A stretch of DNA of 64,000 nt from Bifidobacterium pluvialisilvae (GCF_019331695.1 NZ_JAHBBI010000009.1:1-64000); one strand, 5' to 3'; positions 43,193 to 52,596 are shown, numbered from the stretch's first letter. The notes: generated from the sequence alone by a model not told the origin. A program made the numbers and translations.

Positions 43193-44185
43193 TCAGTCCC
43201 CACTCTTCTGCGCCGCGATGGTCTTCAACACATGCTCGGAACGTCTGGCTATCTCCAACGCCGCCTCGCGATACGAAATCGCACCGGCACCGCTCGGATC
43301 GTAGGCGATGGCGGTCTTGCCAAAGCTCGGGGCCTCGGCGATCTTGACCGAGCGCGGAATCGTGGTGTCGAGCACGATGTCGGGATAGTGCTTCTTCACC
43401 TCATCGTATACATCCTGGCTGAGGATGGTACGGCGGTCGAACATCGTGACCAGCATGGTGGAGATGATGAGATGCTTGTTCAACGTCTGCTGCACCAGTC
43501 CGATGGTCTTCATGAGCTGGCCAAGGCCTTCAAGCGCATAGTATTCGGCCTGGATGGGAATCATCACCTCGTGCGCCGCGCACAGCGCGTTCAGCACGAT
43601 GAGGCCGAGGCTGGGGGCGCAGTCGATGAACACGTAGTCGTAGTGCTCCCCCGTCTCCTTCAGATAGTCGGCGATGCTGTCGCGCAGCAGCATCGTACGG
43701 TCCTCGATGTTGGCGATCTCCAGTTCGGCGCCGCTCAGGTCGATGGTGGACGGGATGACGTCGAGATTCGGGAAGTCCTCACATGTACGGCGGACCTCGC
43801 CGATGGTCATGCGCCCTTCGAGCACGTCGTACACGGACGGGCTGCCGGAGGAATGTTCCACGTTGAATGCGGTCGAGGCATTGCCCTGGGGATCCATGTC
43901 GATGACCAACACATGCGCGCCGGCCTCGGCGAGCGCGGCGGAGATGTTCACCACCGTCGTCGTCTTGCCCACGCCGCCCTTCTGATTCGCCACGGCGATA
44001 ACGCGCATAGTGGAGGGCTTAGGATAGGTCTCTTCTTCGAGATGTTGACGACGCTCGGTCAGTTCAACTATCTGAGCTCCCAATCCAGAAGACGACCCGA
44101 ATATGCGGTTGAGTACCTCGGATGCGGACTCAATGATATCGCCACGACCATTTTTCGATGATGTTTCACGTGAAACATTGGCCAT
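43193..44185 (-). CDS. parA: Chromosome partition ATPase ParA
   Basis: A 330-residue deviant-Walker ATPase that moves ParB-parS complexes. It has Walker A ANQKGGVGKTTTVVNISAAL (about 66-85), Walker A' VIDMDPQGNAS and Walker B YVFIDCAPSLG. Residues 1-60 are an extension; codons 3-8 (NVSRET) are encoded by a parS site. The start is ATG 44185 with AGAAAGGTGA upstream. It is in an operon with parB. Confidence 0.97.
   Translation of the reverse strand: MANVSRETSSKNGRGDIIESASEVLNRIFGSSSGLGAQIVELTERRQHLEEETYPKPSTMRVIAVANQKGGVGKTTTVVNISAALAEAGAHVLVIDMDPQGNASTAFNVEHSSGSPSVYDVLEGRMTIGEVRRTCEDFPNLDVIPSTIDLSGAELEIANIEDRTMLLRDSIADYLKETGEHYDYVFIDCAPSLGLIVLNALCAAHEVMIPIQAEYYALEGLGQLMKTIGLVQQTLNKHLIISTMLVTMFDRRTILSQDVYDEVKKHYPDIVLDTTIPRSVKIAEAPSFGKTAIAYDPSGAGAISYREAALEIARRSEHVLKTIAAQKSGD
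44162..44177. promoter_or_regulatory. parS: parS site 5 in the parA coding start
   Basis: An exact TGTTTCACGTGAAACA overlapping codons 3-8 of parA. ParB bound here could influence parAB expression. Confidence 0.95.
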
Positions 44186-44282
44186 GGTTCACCTTTCTTC
44201 TGTGTTGTAACTAGAAGTCTATTTTCACCCTTGCACAAGGGTAATGCAAGCTCCCACGCCATTGTGGACGAATGTGAACAAG

Positions 44283-44448
44283 TGTGGATAACCTTGTGGA
44301 TAAGTTATCCACAATCCTCATCTCTCGGGTTTTCCACAATCGTCCTTCTTTTGTAAAACGTTGGAATTCCAACGTTTTACAGATGCATCATTATGCCTGC
44401 CACATCACCGAAAGTTATCCACAATCAATCCACACCCTATGTGGATAA
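44283..44448. other. DnaA-box cluster between parA and rsmG
   Basis: Five perfect TTATCCACA boxes: 44283-44291 (minus), 44295-44303 (minus), 44305-44313 (plus), 44415-44423 (plus) and 44440-44448 (minus). The second and third form a 19-bp palindrome around a single G. The cluster lies in the 463-bp gap between parA and rsmG, about 4.3 kb from the boxes next to dnaA. Confidence 0.85.
44352..44381. promoter_or_regulatory. Perfect 30-bp palindrome centred on GAATTC
   Basis: It reads TGTAAAACG, TTGGAATTCCAA, CGTTTTACA in order, a perfect palindrome within the DnaA-box cluster. Its core CGTTGGAATTCCAACG resembles the sites at 5521-5536 and 6050-6065. The binding protein is unknown. Confidence 0.7.
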
Positions 44449-44523
44449 CTTACAAAACGCCATATCTAGTGATGGCCGTAACCATCATCCCCATATCTAG
44501 TAACAGCGCCCTGGATTGTCGAT

Positions 44524-44539
44524 TTTTTCACGTGAAACA
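44524..44539. promoter_or_regulatory. parS: parS-like site 6 (one mismatch)
   Basis: TTTTTCACGTGAAACA differs from the 16-mer at position 2 only. It lies 110 bp beyond the rsmG stop. Confidence 0.7.
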
Positions 44540-44648
44540 TCCGTCGTCCCCGCTGGTCTCCGACACGAAATCGATGGCAGGCAGGGACGATTCGGGGGGC
44601 TGGACGCCGTCCATGCACGACGTCACCGGGTACGCGCTTGTACGTGCG

Positions 44649-45326
44649 CTATTTCCTGTCGACCAGCACGACGTGGGTGGATTCGAGGCCGGGAGCCACG
44701 GGTGCCTCGACCACACGCGGATTGACGCCCTTGGCACGCAGGATGAGCTTCATGCCCTTGTCGACCTCCGTCTGCGCACTCCTGCCCTTCAACGCCACGA
44801 GCCGACCACCGGAATGCAGCAACGGCATGGTGAATCCGGCGAGCTTGCGCATCGGCGCGACGGCGCGGCACGTGACCACGTCGAATCCGTCTCCGGGCCT
44901 GGGTGCGTCTTCGGCGCGGGCGTGCACGATCGTCACGTTCTTCAGCCCGAGCTCGAAGACGACCTCGCTCAGCCAATCCACGCGACGCTCCATCGGTTCG
45001 ATGAGCGAGACCTTCGTCTGCGGCAGGCACGCGGCCACGATGATGCCGGGGAACCCGCCGCCGCTGCCGACGTCGGCTATACGGCCGGTCGCGGCCAACC
45101 TGTCCTCCATACCAGTGCCGGGTGCGCCCAGCGCATCAAGGATGAACGGGATCACGGCCGCCGAATTGAGGATGTGACGCTCCCAAAGGATGTCCACGTC
45201 GCGGGGCCCGATGAGGCCACGCGGCTCCCCCTCCTTCTCGAGTTTGTCATGGAACTTCTCCAACGCCTCCGCGGCCGGGCCGAGTACCTCGGCGATAAGC
45301 GGCGATCCTGCGAGCTGATCAGTCAT
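44649..45326 (-). CDS. rsmG: 16S rRNA (guanine-N7) methyltransferase RsmG
   Basis: A 225-residue enzyme (GidB) methylating N7 of a 16S rRNA guanine in the 530 loop with AdoMet. Motifs: [20 protein letters not shown], AdoMet loop [26 protein letters not shown] and [13 protein letters not shown]. The start is ATG 45326 with GAGGT 5 nt upstream. A 9-codon longer reading is not needed. It sits in the conserved jag-rsmG-parA order. Loss of RsmG gives low-level streptomycin resistance in other bacteria; this copy looks intact. Confidence 0.96.
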   Translation of the reverse strand: MTDQLAGSPLIAEVLGPAAEALEKFHDKLEKEGEPRGLIGPRDVDILWERHILNSAAVIPFILDALGAPGTGMEDRLAATGRIADVGSGGGFPGIIVAACLPQTKVSLIEPMERRVDWLSEVVFELGLKNVTIVHARAEDAPRPGDGFDVVTCRAVAPMRKLAGFTMPLLHSGGRLVALKGRSAQTEVDKGMKLILRAKGVNPRVVEAPVAPGLESTHVVLVDRK

Positions 45327-45442
45327 TGCATACCTCAATCCTCTGTCAATCACGTCAATGATAGCGAAACGGCCACAAGAATCCGAAAGTTGGCAAAATC
45401 GTTCATAAGGAAGGGGTTTTCGGTCTCCTCACGTATGTCATA

Positions 45443-45710
45443 GACCCACAAACCTCGTAATGAACGATTTGACCTGCAACTATTGAATAGGTTGGACCCA
45501 CAAAACCCTATTACGAGTTGGGAGACCCACAAAAACCGAACTCATAGGCCCACGGACTGCCGTTATGGTCCGGCAGACCCACGAAATTCAAGTCGAGCAT
45601 GCGTTGCGCGACCCGGCGGACCCACAAACCCGATTCAGTAGTCCCACGGACGACCAATAGACCCATAAACCCGATTCAACAGACCCACGAAACCGACCTG
45701 GTAGGCCCAC
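45443..45710. repeat. Repeat D array 2: GACCCAC units
   Basis: The 444-bp gap between rsmG and jag contains ten GACCCAC-like motifs in one orientation, at 45443, 45495, 45524, 45547, 45576, 45619, 45641, 45660, 45682 and 45704. Spacings of about 22 and 29 bp recur. GACCTGCAACTATTGAATAG next to the second unit matches, inverted, the sequence at about 22292-22314 in array 1. No gene is seen. Confidence 0.85.
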
Positions 45711-45770
45711 GGAACCAGTGAGATATGGGTGGGGCCAGTCCCATCGGACTGGCCCCTGCGAAGCGTGATA

Positions 45771-46322
45771 TCACTCCTCGGCGAACTCGCCGTCGTCCTC
45801 CGTCTCGGCGTCCGAATCCTCGGCGACGGCCTTGGCCTTGCGGTAGACGGTGACGTAGCGGTGCGGCTCCTCGCCGTGGGAACGGGACTTCAGTCCCTCC
45901 TCGCGGACGACGTCATGCACGATCTTGCGTTCGAACGAGTTCATCGGATCCAGCGACACCGGCTCGCCGGTCTCGCGCACCTCGTCGATGGCGTCCAGCG
46001 CCATGTTGCGCAGACGCTGGCGCTTGCGCTTGAGGAATCCACCGACGTCGACGATGAGATGCGAACGCTCGCCGGTCTTCTGCTGCACGGCCAGGCGCGT
46101 CAGCTGCTGCAGGGCGTCCACGACCTCGCCGTTACGGCCGATGAGGTGCTTGATGTCGGTATCGTCGTCGGCCACGATCTGCACGACCGGACGGTTGTTA
46201 CGTACACCCATTTCGATATCGCCCTCGTAGTCGGCGATGTCCAACAGACCCTCGAGATAGTCGGCCGCGATATCAGCTTCCTCATTGAGCTGATCGATCG
46301 TCCTCTCATCCGCTTGAGACAT
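45771..46322 (-). CDS. khpB: Jag/KhpB RNA-binding protein (KH-R3H)
   Basis: A 183-residue RNA-binding protein. After an acidic N-terminus (1-45), the KH domain has DIKHLIGRNGEVVDALQQLT (about 55-75). The R3H domain follows with MNSFERKIVHDVVREEGL and SHGEEPHRYVTVYRK. The tail is acidic. In Gram-positives KhpB with KhpA controls elongation and division by binding many RNAs. The start is ATG 46322 with AGGAG upstream. It forms the conserved jag-yidC-yidD-rnpA-rpmH group, though 228 bp separate it from yidC. Confidence 0.93.
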   Translation of the reverse strand: MSQADERTIDQLNEEADIAADYLEGLLDIADYEGDIEMGVRNNRPVVQIVADDDTDIKHLIGRNGEVVDALQQLTRLAVQQKTGERSHLIVDVGGFLKRKRQRLRNMALDAIDEVRETGEPVSLDPMNSFERKIVHDVVREEGLKSRSHGEEPHRYVTVYRKAKAVAEDSDAETEDDGEFAEE

Positions 46323-46534
46323 TGAAACTCCTTACAAATCGCGCAATACCGACCAGTGTAATCGCACCGGTCCCGCAACACCACACCGAACACGCGCCGG
46401 GACGTGGAAAAGTACGTAGTCCGGCGGGTCATGTACGGCGGCGGGACCGCGGGAATCCCCCGGAACGTATCCGGAGGACCCATCGCGGAACCGTCGCCGT
46501 TCCGGCGAGGAACGGGAACGACGCGACGTCGGCG

Positions 46535-46550
46535 TGTTCCACGTGGAACG
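46535..46550. promoter_or_regulatory. parS: parS-like variant site 7
   Basis: TGTTCCACGTGGAACG keeps the central palindrome and differs from the consensus at the symmetric variable positions and the last base. It directly follows the yidC stop. Confidence 0.5.
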
Positions 46551-47582
46551 TCAGCGCTTCTTCCTGCTCTTGTTCTTCCTGCGGTTGGGCTGCTGACGCT
46601 GGTGGCCCTTCTCGGCACGCTCGGCCTCGGCGGCCTTGGCCTTGGCGAGGGCCTCCTCCTCGACGCTCGGCAGTCCCTTGCGCTTGCGCCGCTCCTCCTC
46701 GCGCTTGCGCACGCGGCGGGCGCGGGTCTCGGCGGCCGGGGAGCCCGGCGTGGGCATGTGCTCGACCTGCCAGATGGTACGGATGAGGTTGCACACGTTG
46801 TTGGTGAGCCAGTACACGAGCACGCCGAACGGGAACGTGGCACCGGAGAAGATGTACATCAGCGGGAAGATGAACATCATCGAACGCTGCATGTTGTACT
46901 GCTGCCCGTGCATGGACTCGCGCGGCAGGTTGCGGCGCAGGTTGTAGTACTGCTGCAGGAACATGAGGCCGCACATGAGCGCGATGAAGACGCCGATGGT
47001 GATGCGGGCGCTGGAGCCGGACGTGGAGAACATGCTGGCGAGCGACACGTTGAACACGTGCGTGGCCTCGAAGTCCTTGGCCACCTCGACGGTGAACGCA
47101 CCGTACGGGGCCTTGACGCCGCGGGCCACGTAGCTCACGGACGAGAGCACGTAGAACATGGTCATGAAGATCGGCGACTGGATGAGCAGCGGCAGGCAGG
47201 AGCCGGCCGGGTTGGCGCCCATGTCCTGGTAGAGCTTCATGGTCTCGCGCTGCTGCGCCTCACGGCTGGCGGGATCGTTCTTGCCCTTGTACTTGGCCTG
47301 GATGTGCTGCAGCTTGGGCTGGAGCGCCTGCATCTTCTGCATGGACTTCATCTGCCGCACGAAGATCGGCAGGATGCACAGGTGCACGAAAATCACGAGC
47401 AGCACGATGGACATCCACCATGCGGCGCCCGGGCCGTCCTTGAAGCCAAGGAACGTCAGCGCCTTGTGGAAGATGACCAGCAGATGGGTCATCAGCCACT
47501 CGATGGGGTACAGGATCTTATAGAAGAACGCGAAGAAACTGGCGTTGTCCAGATAGAACACGTTCTGATTCAACGGTGTCAC
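46551..47582 (-). CDS. yidC: Membrane protein insertase YidC
   Basis: A 343-residue Oxa1/YidC insertase. Five membrane segments are visible: about 18-40, 55-75, 132-150, 183-203 and 224-245. The conserved hydrophilic-groove region includes MSIVLLVIFVHLCILPIFVRQ and the helical hairpin (KSMQKMQALQPKLQHIQAKY). The C-terminal 75 residues are a Lys/Arg/Glu-rich tail that may touch ribosomes. The start is GTG 47582 with AAGGAGG upstream. It works with SecYEG or alone on small membrane proteins. Confidence 0.96.
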   Translation of the reverse strand: MTPLNQNVFYLDNASFFAFFYKILYPIEWLMTHLLVIFHKALTFLGFKDGPGAAWWMSIVLLVIFVHLCILPIFVRQMKSMQKMQALQPKLQHIQAKYKGKNDPASREAQQRETMKLYQDMGANPAGSCLPLLIQSPIFMTMFYVLSSVSYVARGVKAPYGAFTVEVAKDFEATHVFNVSLASMFSTSGSSARITIGVFIALMCGLMFLQQYYNLRRNLPRESMHGQQYNMQRSMMFIFPLMYIFSGATFPFGVLVYWLTNNVCNLIRTIWQVEHMPTPGSPAAETRARRVRKREEERRKRKGLPSVEEEALAKAKAAEAERAEKGHQRQQPNRRKNKSRKKR

Positions 47583-47594
47583 GGATTTGCCTCC

Positions 47595-47963
47595 TTACAT
47601 GTTCGACGGAGCGGAAGGAACGGAGGCATCACTGTGATCACTACGATTGCTAAGCTCCGTTGATGTCTCCTCGTAGTTCAGTGGCGTCAGTCGAGGCTCC
47701 TCATGGGCCTTGGACCACGAAAAACGATAGAACAGGGAAAATTGTTGGGGAACGTCGTCTATTCCCCCGACGCTCCAAGGGCGACAACGCAGCAGCCTGA
47801 GCGCGGCGAGCATGCCGCCGCGGAACGCCCCGAAACGGGAGACCGCGGTCACGGCATAATGCGAGCAGGAAGGATAGTATTTGCAGCACGGGCCGAACAA
47901 CGGCGATATTCTGCGCTGATACCAGCGTATCGCCCCGACCATGGCCCCGGCCACGATGCTCAT
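47595..47963 (-). CDS. yidD: YidD membrane insertion efficiency factor
   Basis: A 122-residue protein. The YidD domain spans 1-80 with [26 protein letters not shown] and its conserved cysteines, then [16 protein letters not shown] polar tail of about 40 residues (rich in Ser, Asp, Asn) extends beyond the usual 70-85. It is thought to help YidC-dependent insertion. The start is ATG 47963, overlapping the rnpA stop by ATGA. Confidence 0.93.
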   Translation of the reverse strand: MSIVAGAMVGAIRWYQRRISPLFGPCCKYYPSCSHYAVTAVSRFGAFRGGMLAALRLLRCRPWSVGGIDDVPQQFSLFYRFSWSKAHEEPRLTPLNYEETSTELSNRSDHSDASVPSAPSNM

Positions 47964-48403
47964 GGCCTGACCCCGTCCTCCGGCCGGACGCCCCGGCCCG
48001 GTCGCCCCTCGGACGCCGCGGTCTTCGCCACCCGGTGCGCCACACGCGCGAACAGCGTCTCCACCTGCCGGTCGAGCGAAGCGAACTCCGCCCCTGCGGT
48101 GGACGGCTTGGCGCGCATGACCACGTCGCATGAGTCCGGCAGCAGCGATTCGTGCTGCCGGGCCAATACGCGGAAGCGGCGCTTGACGGCGTTCCTGGTC
48201 ACCGCGTTACCCACCGCTTTGGATACGGCCAGCCCGAGGCGCCGCCCCGATCCAAGATCGGAGACGCCCGCCCTGCGGGTCCCTGCGCCATCGCCCGCCT
48301 CCCGGCCGCGAACATGAAAATGGACCACAAGATCCTTGCTGGATACTTTGGCCCTGGTTTTCAATACGCCGACGAAGTCGCGGTGGCTTTTCAGCCGTTC
48401 CAT
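47960..48403 (-). CDS. rnpA: Ribonuclease P protein component
   Basis: A 147-residue basic protein that assists the RNase P RNA in 5' tRNA maturation. It begins [19 protein letters not shown] and has the RNR motif in [14 protein letters not shown] (about 71-84). Between the first strand and [17 protein letters not shown] there is a Gly/Arg-rich insertion of about 20 residues ([14 protein letters not shown]). The C-terminal tail is also longer than in E. coli (119 residues). The start is ATG 48403. Confidence 0.95.
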   Translation of the reverse strand: MERLKSHRDFVGVLKTRAKVSSKDLVVHFHVRGREAGDGAGTRRAGVSDLGSGRRLGLAVSKAVGNAVTRNAVKRRFRVLARQHESLLPDSCDVVMRAKPSTAGAEFASLDRQVETLFARVAHRVAKTAASEGRPGRGVRPEDGVRP

Positions 48404-48471
48404 TCAGTAACCGGTGATTCTCTGGTCTGCGGTCTACCGACTAGCTAACGTTGCGTTGCCGTCGTGGAATC

Positions 48472-48606
48472 TCAGGCGGAAAGAACCTTGCGGCCCTTGT
48501 TGCGACGGCGGTTGATGAGCGCGCGGCCGGAACGGGTGCGCATGCGGGCACGGAATCCGTGCTTCATGTGACGACGACGGTTGTTAGGCTGGAATGTCCT
48601 CTTCAT
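48472..48606 (-). CDS. rpmH: 50S ribosomal protein L34
   Basis: A 44-residue ribosomal protein, [20 protein letters not shown] followed by [20 protein letters not shown]. Full length is typical. It is the first gene leftward from the origin and is probably co-transcribed with rnpA. Confidence 0.97.
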   Translation of the reverse strand: MKRTFQPNNRRRHMKHGFRARMRTRSGRALINRRRNKGRKVLSA

Positions 48607-48979
48607 AATATTTGCTCCCGGTGTTTTTGGCCGTGCTAAAGCGCGGCTCCTCATGAGTCAAGCTGTTCTAGAGTACACGGCTCCCTGTACGTAGTCAAAC
48701 CCGCCGGCAACCCTGCGGTCATGGAACATTCACAAAGTTGTTCACGTTATCCACATTTATCCACAATGCCGAATGTGGATAACTTGGGTGGTTCGTCCAA
48801 ATCGCTGAAATTCCGGCGATTTTCACAGATAAGTTATCCACAAACGGCACCCGTGTTATCCACAAACTACAGCGTTGTTATTCACAATCCAGTGTTTTCA
48901 ACACGCGAGCTTGTGGATAACTTGTTTTGAAGGGCGTATAAAAGTGTATCTGAATCAGCACCGACAGGAAGGAGCAGCA
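48607..48979. other. oriC: oriC region part 1: DnaA boxes before dnaA
   Basis: The rpmH-dnaA gap holds six perfect TTATCCACA boxes: 48747-48755, 48757-48765, 48774-48782 (minus), 48834-48842, 48856-48864 and 48912-48920 (minus). The near-box TTATTCACA lies at 48878-48886. The dnaA ribosome site AGGAAGGAG precedes the start. Boxes so close to the dnaA start suggest autoregulation. Confidence 0.9.
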
Positions 48980-50650
48980 ATGGCCCGGAACGACGCCACG
49001 TCATCTGCCGAGGATGCGTCCCGTATCTGGACCACGGCATGCAGCAGCCTGCGTCATGACGACAGCCTCAGCGCGCGTGACATCAGCTGCATCGAGGATA
49101 TTACCCCCGTCGGTGTATTCGATTCCATGATCGTGCTCAACGCGTCGAACGAGTTCACGCGCAAGACCGTGGAAAGCAAGGACGTCATCCTGGAGGCGCT
49201 GCAGGCGGCCAACGGCGGAGTCCCGCTCACCCCGCTCATCAAGATCGACGCCCCGCGCAAGCCCCAGGATTCCCCCGCCCGGAGGAAGCCCCGGCAGGAC
49301 GCCGATGAACGGCCGTCCGAAGGCCGCGACCGTCGCGACGACGGCACCGGCAGGACCGACACGGCACCGCGGAAACCCGCCGGCGCCGCGAAACCTGCCG
49401 GCGCCGAGCAGTCGCCGGCGCGTCCGAAGCCGAAGCCCCGACCGCGGCCCCGCGGATTCGGCAACCCGCCGTACGGCGGCAAGTTCGTGCAGCAGAAGCT
49501 GGACGACTTCGCCGACGTACCCGTCACCGGGGCGGCCGGCGAGCGCGCCATCCCGATCCCGGGCGTGCCGGTGGGCGGCCAGAAGGTGGCCCGTGACGAG
49601 GAGACGCATCTCAACCGCAACGCCACGTTCTCGACGTTCGTGCCCGGCGATTCCAACCGCTTCGTACGCACCGTGGCCATGACCGTGGCCGAGGCGCCGG
49701 GACGCTCGTTCAACCCGCTGTGTGTGTACGGCGGCTCCGGCCTGGGCAAGACCCATCTGCTCAACGCCATCGGCAACTATGCACTGAGCGAGAACTCCGC
49801 GCTGAAGGTGCGGTACGTGAATTCCGAGGAGTTCACCAACGAGTTCATCGAATCGCTGCAGAACGAGGCGCAGTCGAACAGCCTGATGGCCGAGTTCAAC
49901 CGCCGCTACCGCGAGGTCGACGTGCTGCTCATCGACGACATCCAGTTCCTGGGCGGCAAGGAGGCGACGCTCGAGCAGTTCTTCCACACGTTCAATACGC
50001 TGCATGATGCCAACAAGCAGATCGTCATCGCATCCGACGTGGCGCCCAAGAAGCTCAAGGGCTTCGAGGAGCGCCTGATCTCGAGGTTCGAGTCGGGCCT
50101 GTCGGTCGAGGTCAAGCCGCCGAACGTGGAGACGCGAATCGCCATCCTGCGGATGAAGGCGCAGATCACCAACCTCGAGGTGGACGACGACGTGCTCGGT
50201 CTCATCGCCGAGCAGGTCACGGACAACGTGCGCGAGCTGGAGGGCGCGCTCACGCGCGTGAGCGCCATGGCGAGCCTCAACCACCAGCCGATCACGAGGA
50301 TGCTGGCCGAGCAGACGCTGCAGGACTTCTTCACCACCGAGGTGGAGATCAAGCCGACCGACATCATCACCCAGGTGGCCGCCTACTTCCAGCTGTCGTT
50401 CGACGACCTCGTCGGCCCGTGGCGCGCGAAGAACGTGGCGCTGGCCCGGCAGATCGCCATGTACATGACGCGCGAGCTCACCAGCCTGTCGCTGGTCGAC
50501 ATCGGCGAGATCTTCGGAGGCAGGGACCATTCCACGGTCATGCACGCCTATAAGAAGATCCAGGCCGGCATGGCGCAGAAACGCGAGGTGTACAACTACG
50601 TCAACGAGCTGACCGGGCGTATCAAACGCCATTCCAATCCGGGGGCATAA
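48980..50650 (+). CDS. dnaA: Chromosomal replication initiator DnaA
   Basis: A 556-residue initiator ATPase. Domain I is at 1-95, and a long Pro/Arg/Lys-rich linker (domain II) covers about 95-195. The AAA+ domain has Walker [19 protein letters not shown] and Walker [15 protein letters not shown]. Domain IV carries the DNA-binding signature [15 protein letters not shown]. The start is ATG 48980 with AGGAAGGAG upstream. DnaA boxes lie on both sides. The basic, disordered linker is longer than in E. coli DnaA (467 residues in all). Confidence 0.98.
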   Translation: MARNDATSSAEDASRIWTTACSSLRHDDSLSARDISCIEDITPVGVFDSMIVLNASNEFTRKTVESKDVILEALQAANGGVPLTPLIKIDAPRKPQDSPARRKPRQDADERPSEGRDRRDDGTGRTDTAPRKPAGAAKPAGAEQSPARPKPKPRPRPRGFGNPPYGGKFVQQKLDDFADVPVTGAAGERAIPIPGVPVGGQKVARDEETHLNRNATFSTFVPGDSNRFVRTVAMTVAEAPGRSFNPLCVYGGSGLGKTHLLNAIGNYALSENSALKVRYVNSEEFTNEFIESLQNEAQSNSLMAEFNRRYREVDVLLIDDIQFLGGKEATLEQFFHTFNTLHDANKQIVIASDVAPKKLKGFEERLISRFESGLSVEVKPPNVETRIAILRMKAQITNLEVDDDVLGLIAEQVTDNVRELEGALTRVSAMASLNHQPITRMLAEQTLQDFFTTEVEIKPTDIITQVAAYFQLSFDDLVGPWRAKNVALARQIAMYMTRELTSLSLVDIGEIFGGRDHSTVMHAYKKIQAGMAQKREVYNYVNELTGRIKRHSNPGA

Positions 50651-51323
50651 AACGATTTAAGGGTGCGCGCTCTCGTTGGATGGGAAAGCGCTTTGGATGC
50701 AGGAAAGCGCGGAGGAATACTCGTCGTAGGGTTGTTCTCTTGGCCGTGACGTACCGTTTCCGGGGGAAGAGTGCCGTTTCCGTGGAGGCCAATTCCGTGG
50801 GCGTTGATGTCCGCAGGGGCCGGCCGGCGCATTGTCGTCGATTGCGGGAGATGGGTTATCCACACTACGTGCGGGATTGGGGATTTCAACACGCCGGAGG
50901 CGCAATTTTTTTGTGCAAAGTTATCCACATAGTTATCCACTTCATCGGCGAAAGCCCGTGGATAACCACTGCTTTTGCTGTGGAAAACCGGCGGATAAGC
51001 CGTGGAAAAATCGGTCGAAAATGTTGAAAAATTAGGCATTTACCGCAAGCGTGGAAAACCGGGTAAGTTATCCACAGGCCATCCCAAAGTTATCCACAGT
51101 AAAGGCAATGTGGAAAACCGCGGAGGCGCAACGAATCCGCGACTTATCCACATTATCCACAGCGCTTATTATGACGATTACTTGGTTATATACTTCAGAT
51201 GACAATCATCACAATGAATCCCCATGCACAACTCTGGGGATAGTTATCACCTGACCTGTGAACACCACATACAATGAAGTCAGATTCCATCACACCCAAC
51301 GAAAACATTAAGGGACAACAGCA
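50651..51323. other. oriC: oriC region part 2: dnaA-dnaN gap
   Basis: A 673-bp non-coding region with perfect TTATCCACA boxes at 50856-50864, 50921-50929, 51068-51076, 51090-51098, 51144-51152 and 51153-51161, the last two back to back. Near-boxes lie at 50933-50941 and 50957-50965 (minus). AT-rich DNA at 51162-51225 follows the double box and is the best candidate for the unwinding element. TACAAT (51270-51275) may be the dnaN -10. This gap is the origin in other actinobacteria. Confidence 0.88.
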
Positions 51324-52448
51324 ATGAAGGCAGAAATCGACTCCGCAGCGCTTGCCGATGCCGTGGCATGGACGTCACGCGTCATCCCCGCTCGCCCTAC
51401 GACGCCCATTCTCTCCGGTGTAAAACTGGAGGCCATCGACGGAACGCTGCAGCTTTCCGCATTCGACTACGAGGTCTCCGCCCGACATCACATCGAGGCC
51501 GGCATCGACGAACCGGGAACCGCGGTCGTCCTTGGCAAGCTTCTGGCCGACATCGCCAAGAGCCTGCCGGGAGAGAAGGCCTACCTGAGCACCGAGGGCT
51601 CCAAGCTGCTCATCACCTCCGGCAAGTCGTCGTTCTCGCTGCAGCTCATGCCCGAGACCGCATACCCGGATCTGCCGATCGTGCCGGCGAAGCTCGGCCA
51701 GGTCGACGCCGACACGTTCGCCCATGCCATCGGCCAGGCCTCGGTGGCGGTCTCCCGCGAGGAGAGCCGCCCGGTGCTGACCGGCGTGAAGATGCAGTTC
51801 TCCGGCGACAAGGTCGTCATGACGGCGACCGACCGTTTCCGTCTCTCCCGTGCCAGCTTCACATGGACGCCGCAGAACCCGGAGCTTGAGACCGTGGCGC
51901 TCGTCCGCGGCGCGCTGCTCAAGGATGTGGCCCGCTCGCTGAACACCAGCCAGAACGTCGTGCTCGACTTCGACACCGAAAAGCCCGTGCTCATGGGCTT
52001 CGAGAACGCCGGCCGTACGTCGACCGCGCAGCTCATCGACGGCGAATTCCCGGCGGTCGACCGCCTGTTCGCCGACGAGTACCCGATTCATGCGGTGCTT
52101 GACAAGCAGCGTCTCCTCGATTCGATTCGCCGAGTCGCGCTGGTCGCCGAACGCAACGCCCCGATTCGCATGGTGTTCTCCGGTGACGAGGTGGTGCTCT
52201 CCGCCGGTGCCGCCGACGAATCCCAGGCCACCGAGTCGCTGCCTGTCGACATGGACGGCGACGACATCACCGTGGCGTTCAATCCGAACTACCTCATCGA
52301 GGGCCTGTCCGCGATCGCCGAACCGTATGTGCGCATGAAGATGACGACCGCCGTGAAGGCCGTGGAATTCAACGGCCAGCAGGAGGCCGACTCCGAGGAA
52401 TCGCTCGACTACCGCTACCTGCTCGTGCCGATGCGGTTCACCGACTGA
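51324..52448 (+). CDS. dnaN: DNA polymerase III sliding clamp
   Basis: A 374-residue beta clamp that tethers DNA polymerase III. Three clamp repeats are visible: the N-terminal AVAWTSRVIPARPTTPILSG, the central FAHAIGQASVAVSREESRPV and the C-terminal LDKQRLLDSIRRVALVAER. It ends with YRYLLVPMRFTD, close to the usual MPMR(L) groove terminus. The start is ATG 51324 with AAGGGA upstream. Confidence 0.98.
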   Translation: MKAEIDSAALADAVAWTSRVIPARPTTPILSGVKLEAIDGTLQLSAFDYEVSARHHIEAGIDEPGTAVVLGKLLADIAKSLPGEKAYLSTEGSKLLITSGKSSFSLQLMPETAYPDLPIVPAKLGQVDADTFAHAIGQASVAVSREESRPVLTGVKMQFSGDKVVMTATDRFRLSRASFTWTPQNPELETVALVRGALLKDVARSLNTSQNVVLDFDTEKPVLMGFENAGRTSTAQLIDGEFPAVDRLFADEYPIHAVLDKQRLLDSIRRVALVAERNAPIRMVFSGDEVVLSAGAADESQATESLPVDMDGDDITVAFNPNYLIEGLSAIAEPYVRMKMTTAVKAVEFNGQQEADSEESLDYRYLLVPMRFTD

Positions 52449-52455
52449 CGTCGGC

Positions 52456-52483
52456 AAACCCCTCGTGGGGGTGTGAGGGGTTT
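52456..52483 (+). terminator. Hairpin after dnaN
   Basis: AAACCCCTC (52456-52464) pairs with GAGGGGTTT (52475-52483) around a 10-nt loop just after the dnaN stop. No T-run follows, so it may attenuate rather than end transcription into recF. Confidence 0.5.
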
Positions 52484-52596
52484 ACCGGTCGGGAGTCCTT
52501 TCCGCCGGTGGACCCCGCCCCATCAAAAATGGTACGCATACCATTTTCTTATGCATAGCATTGCATAGTTATACAGAGTGAAGGTGCATATCCATC

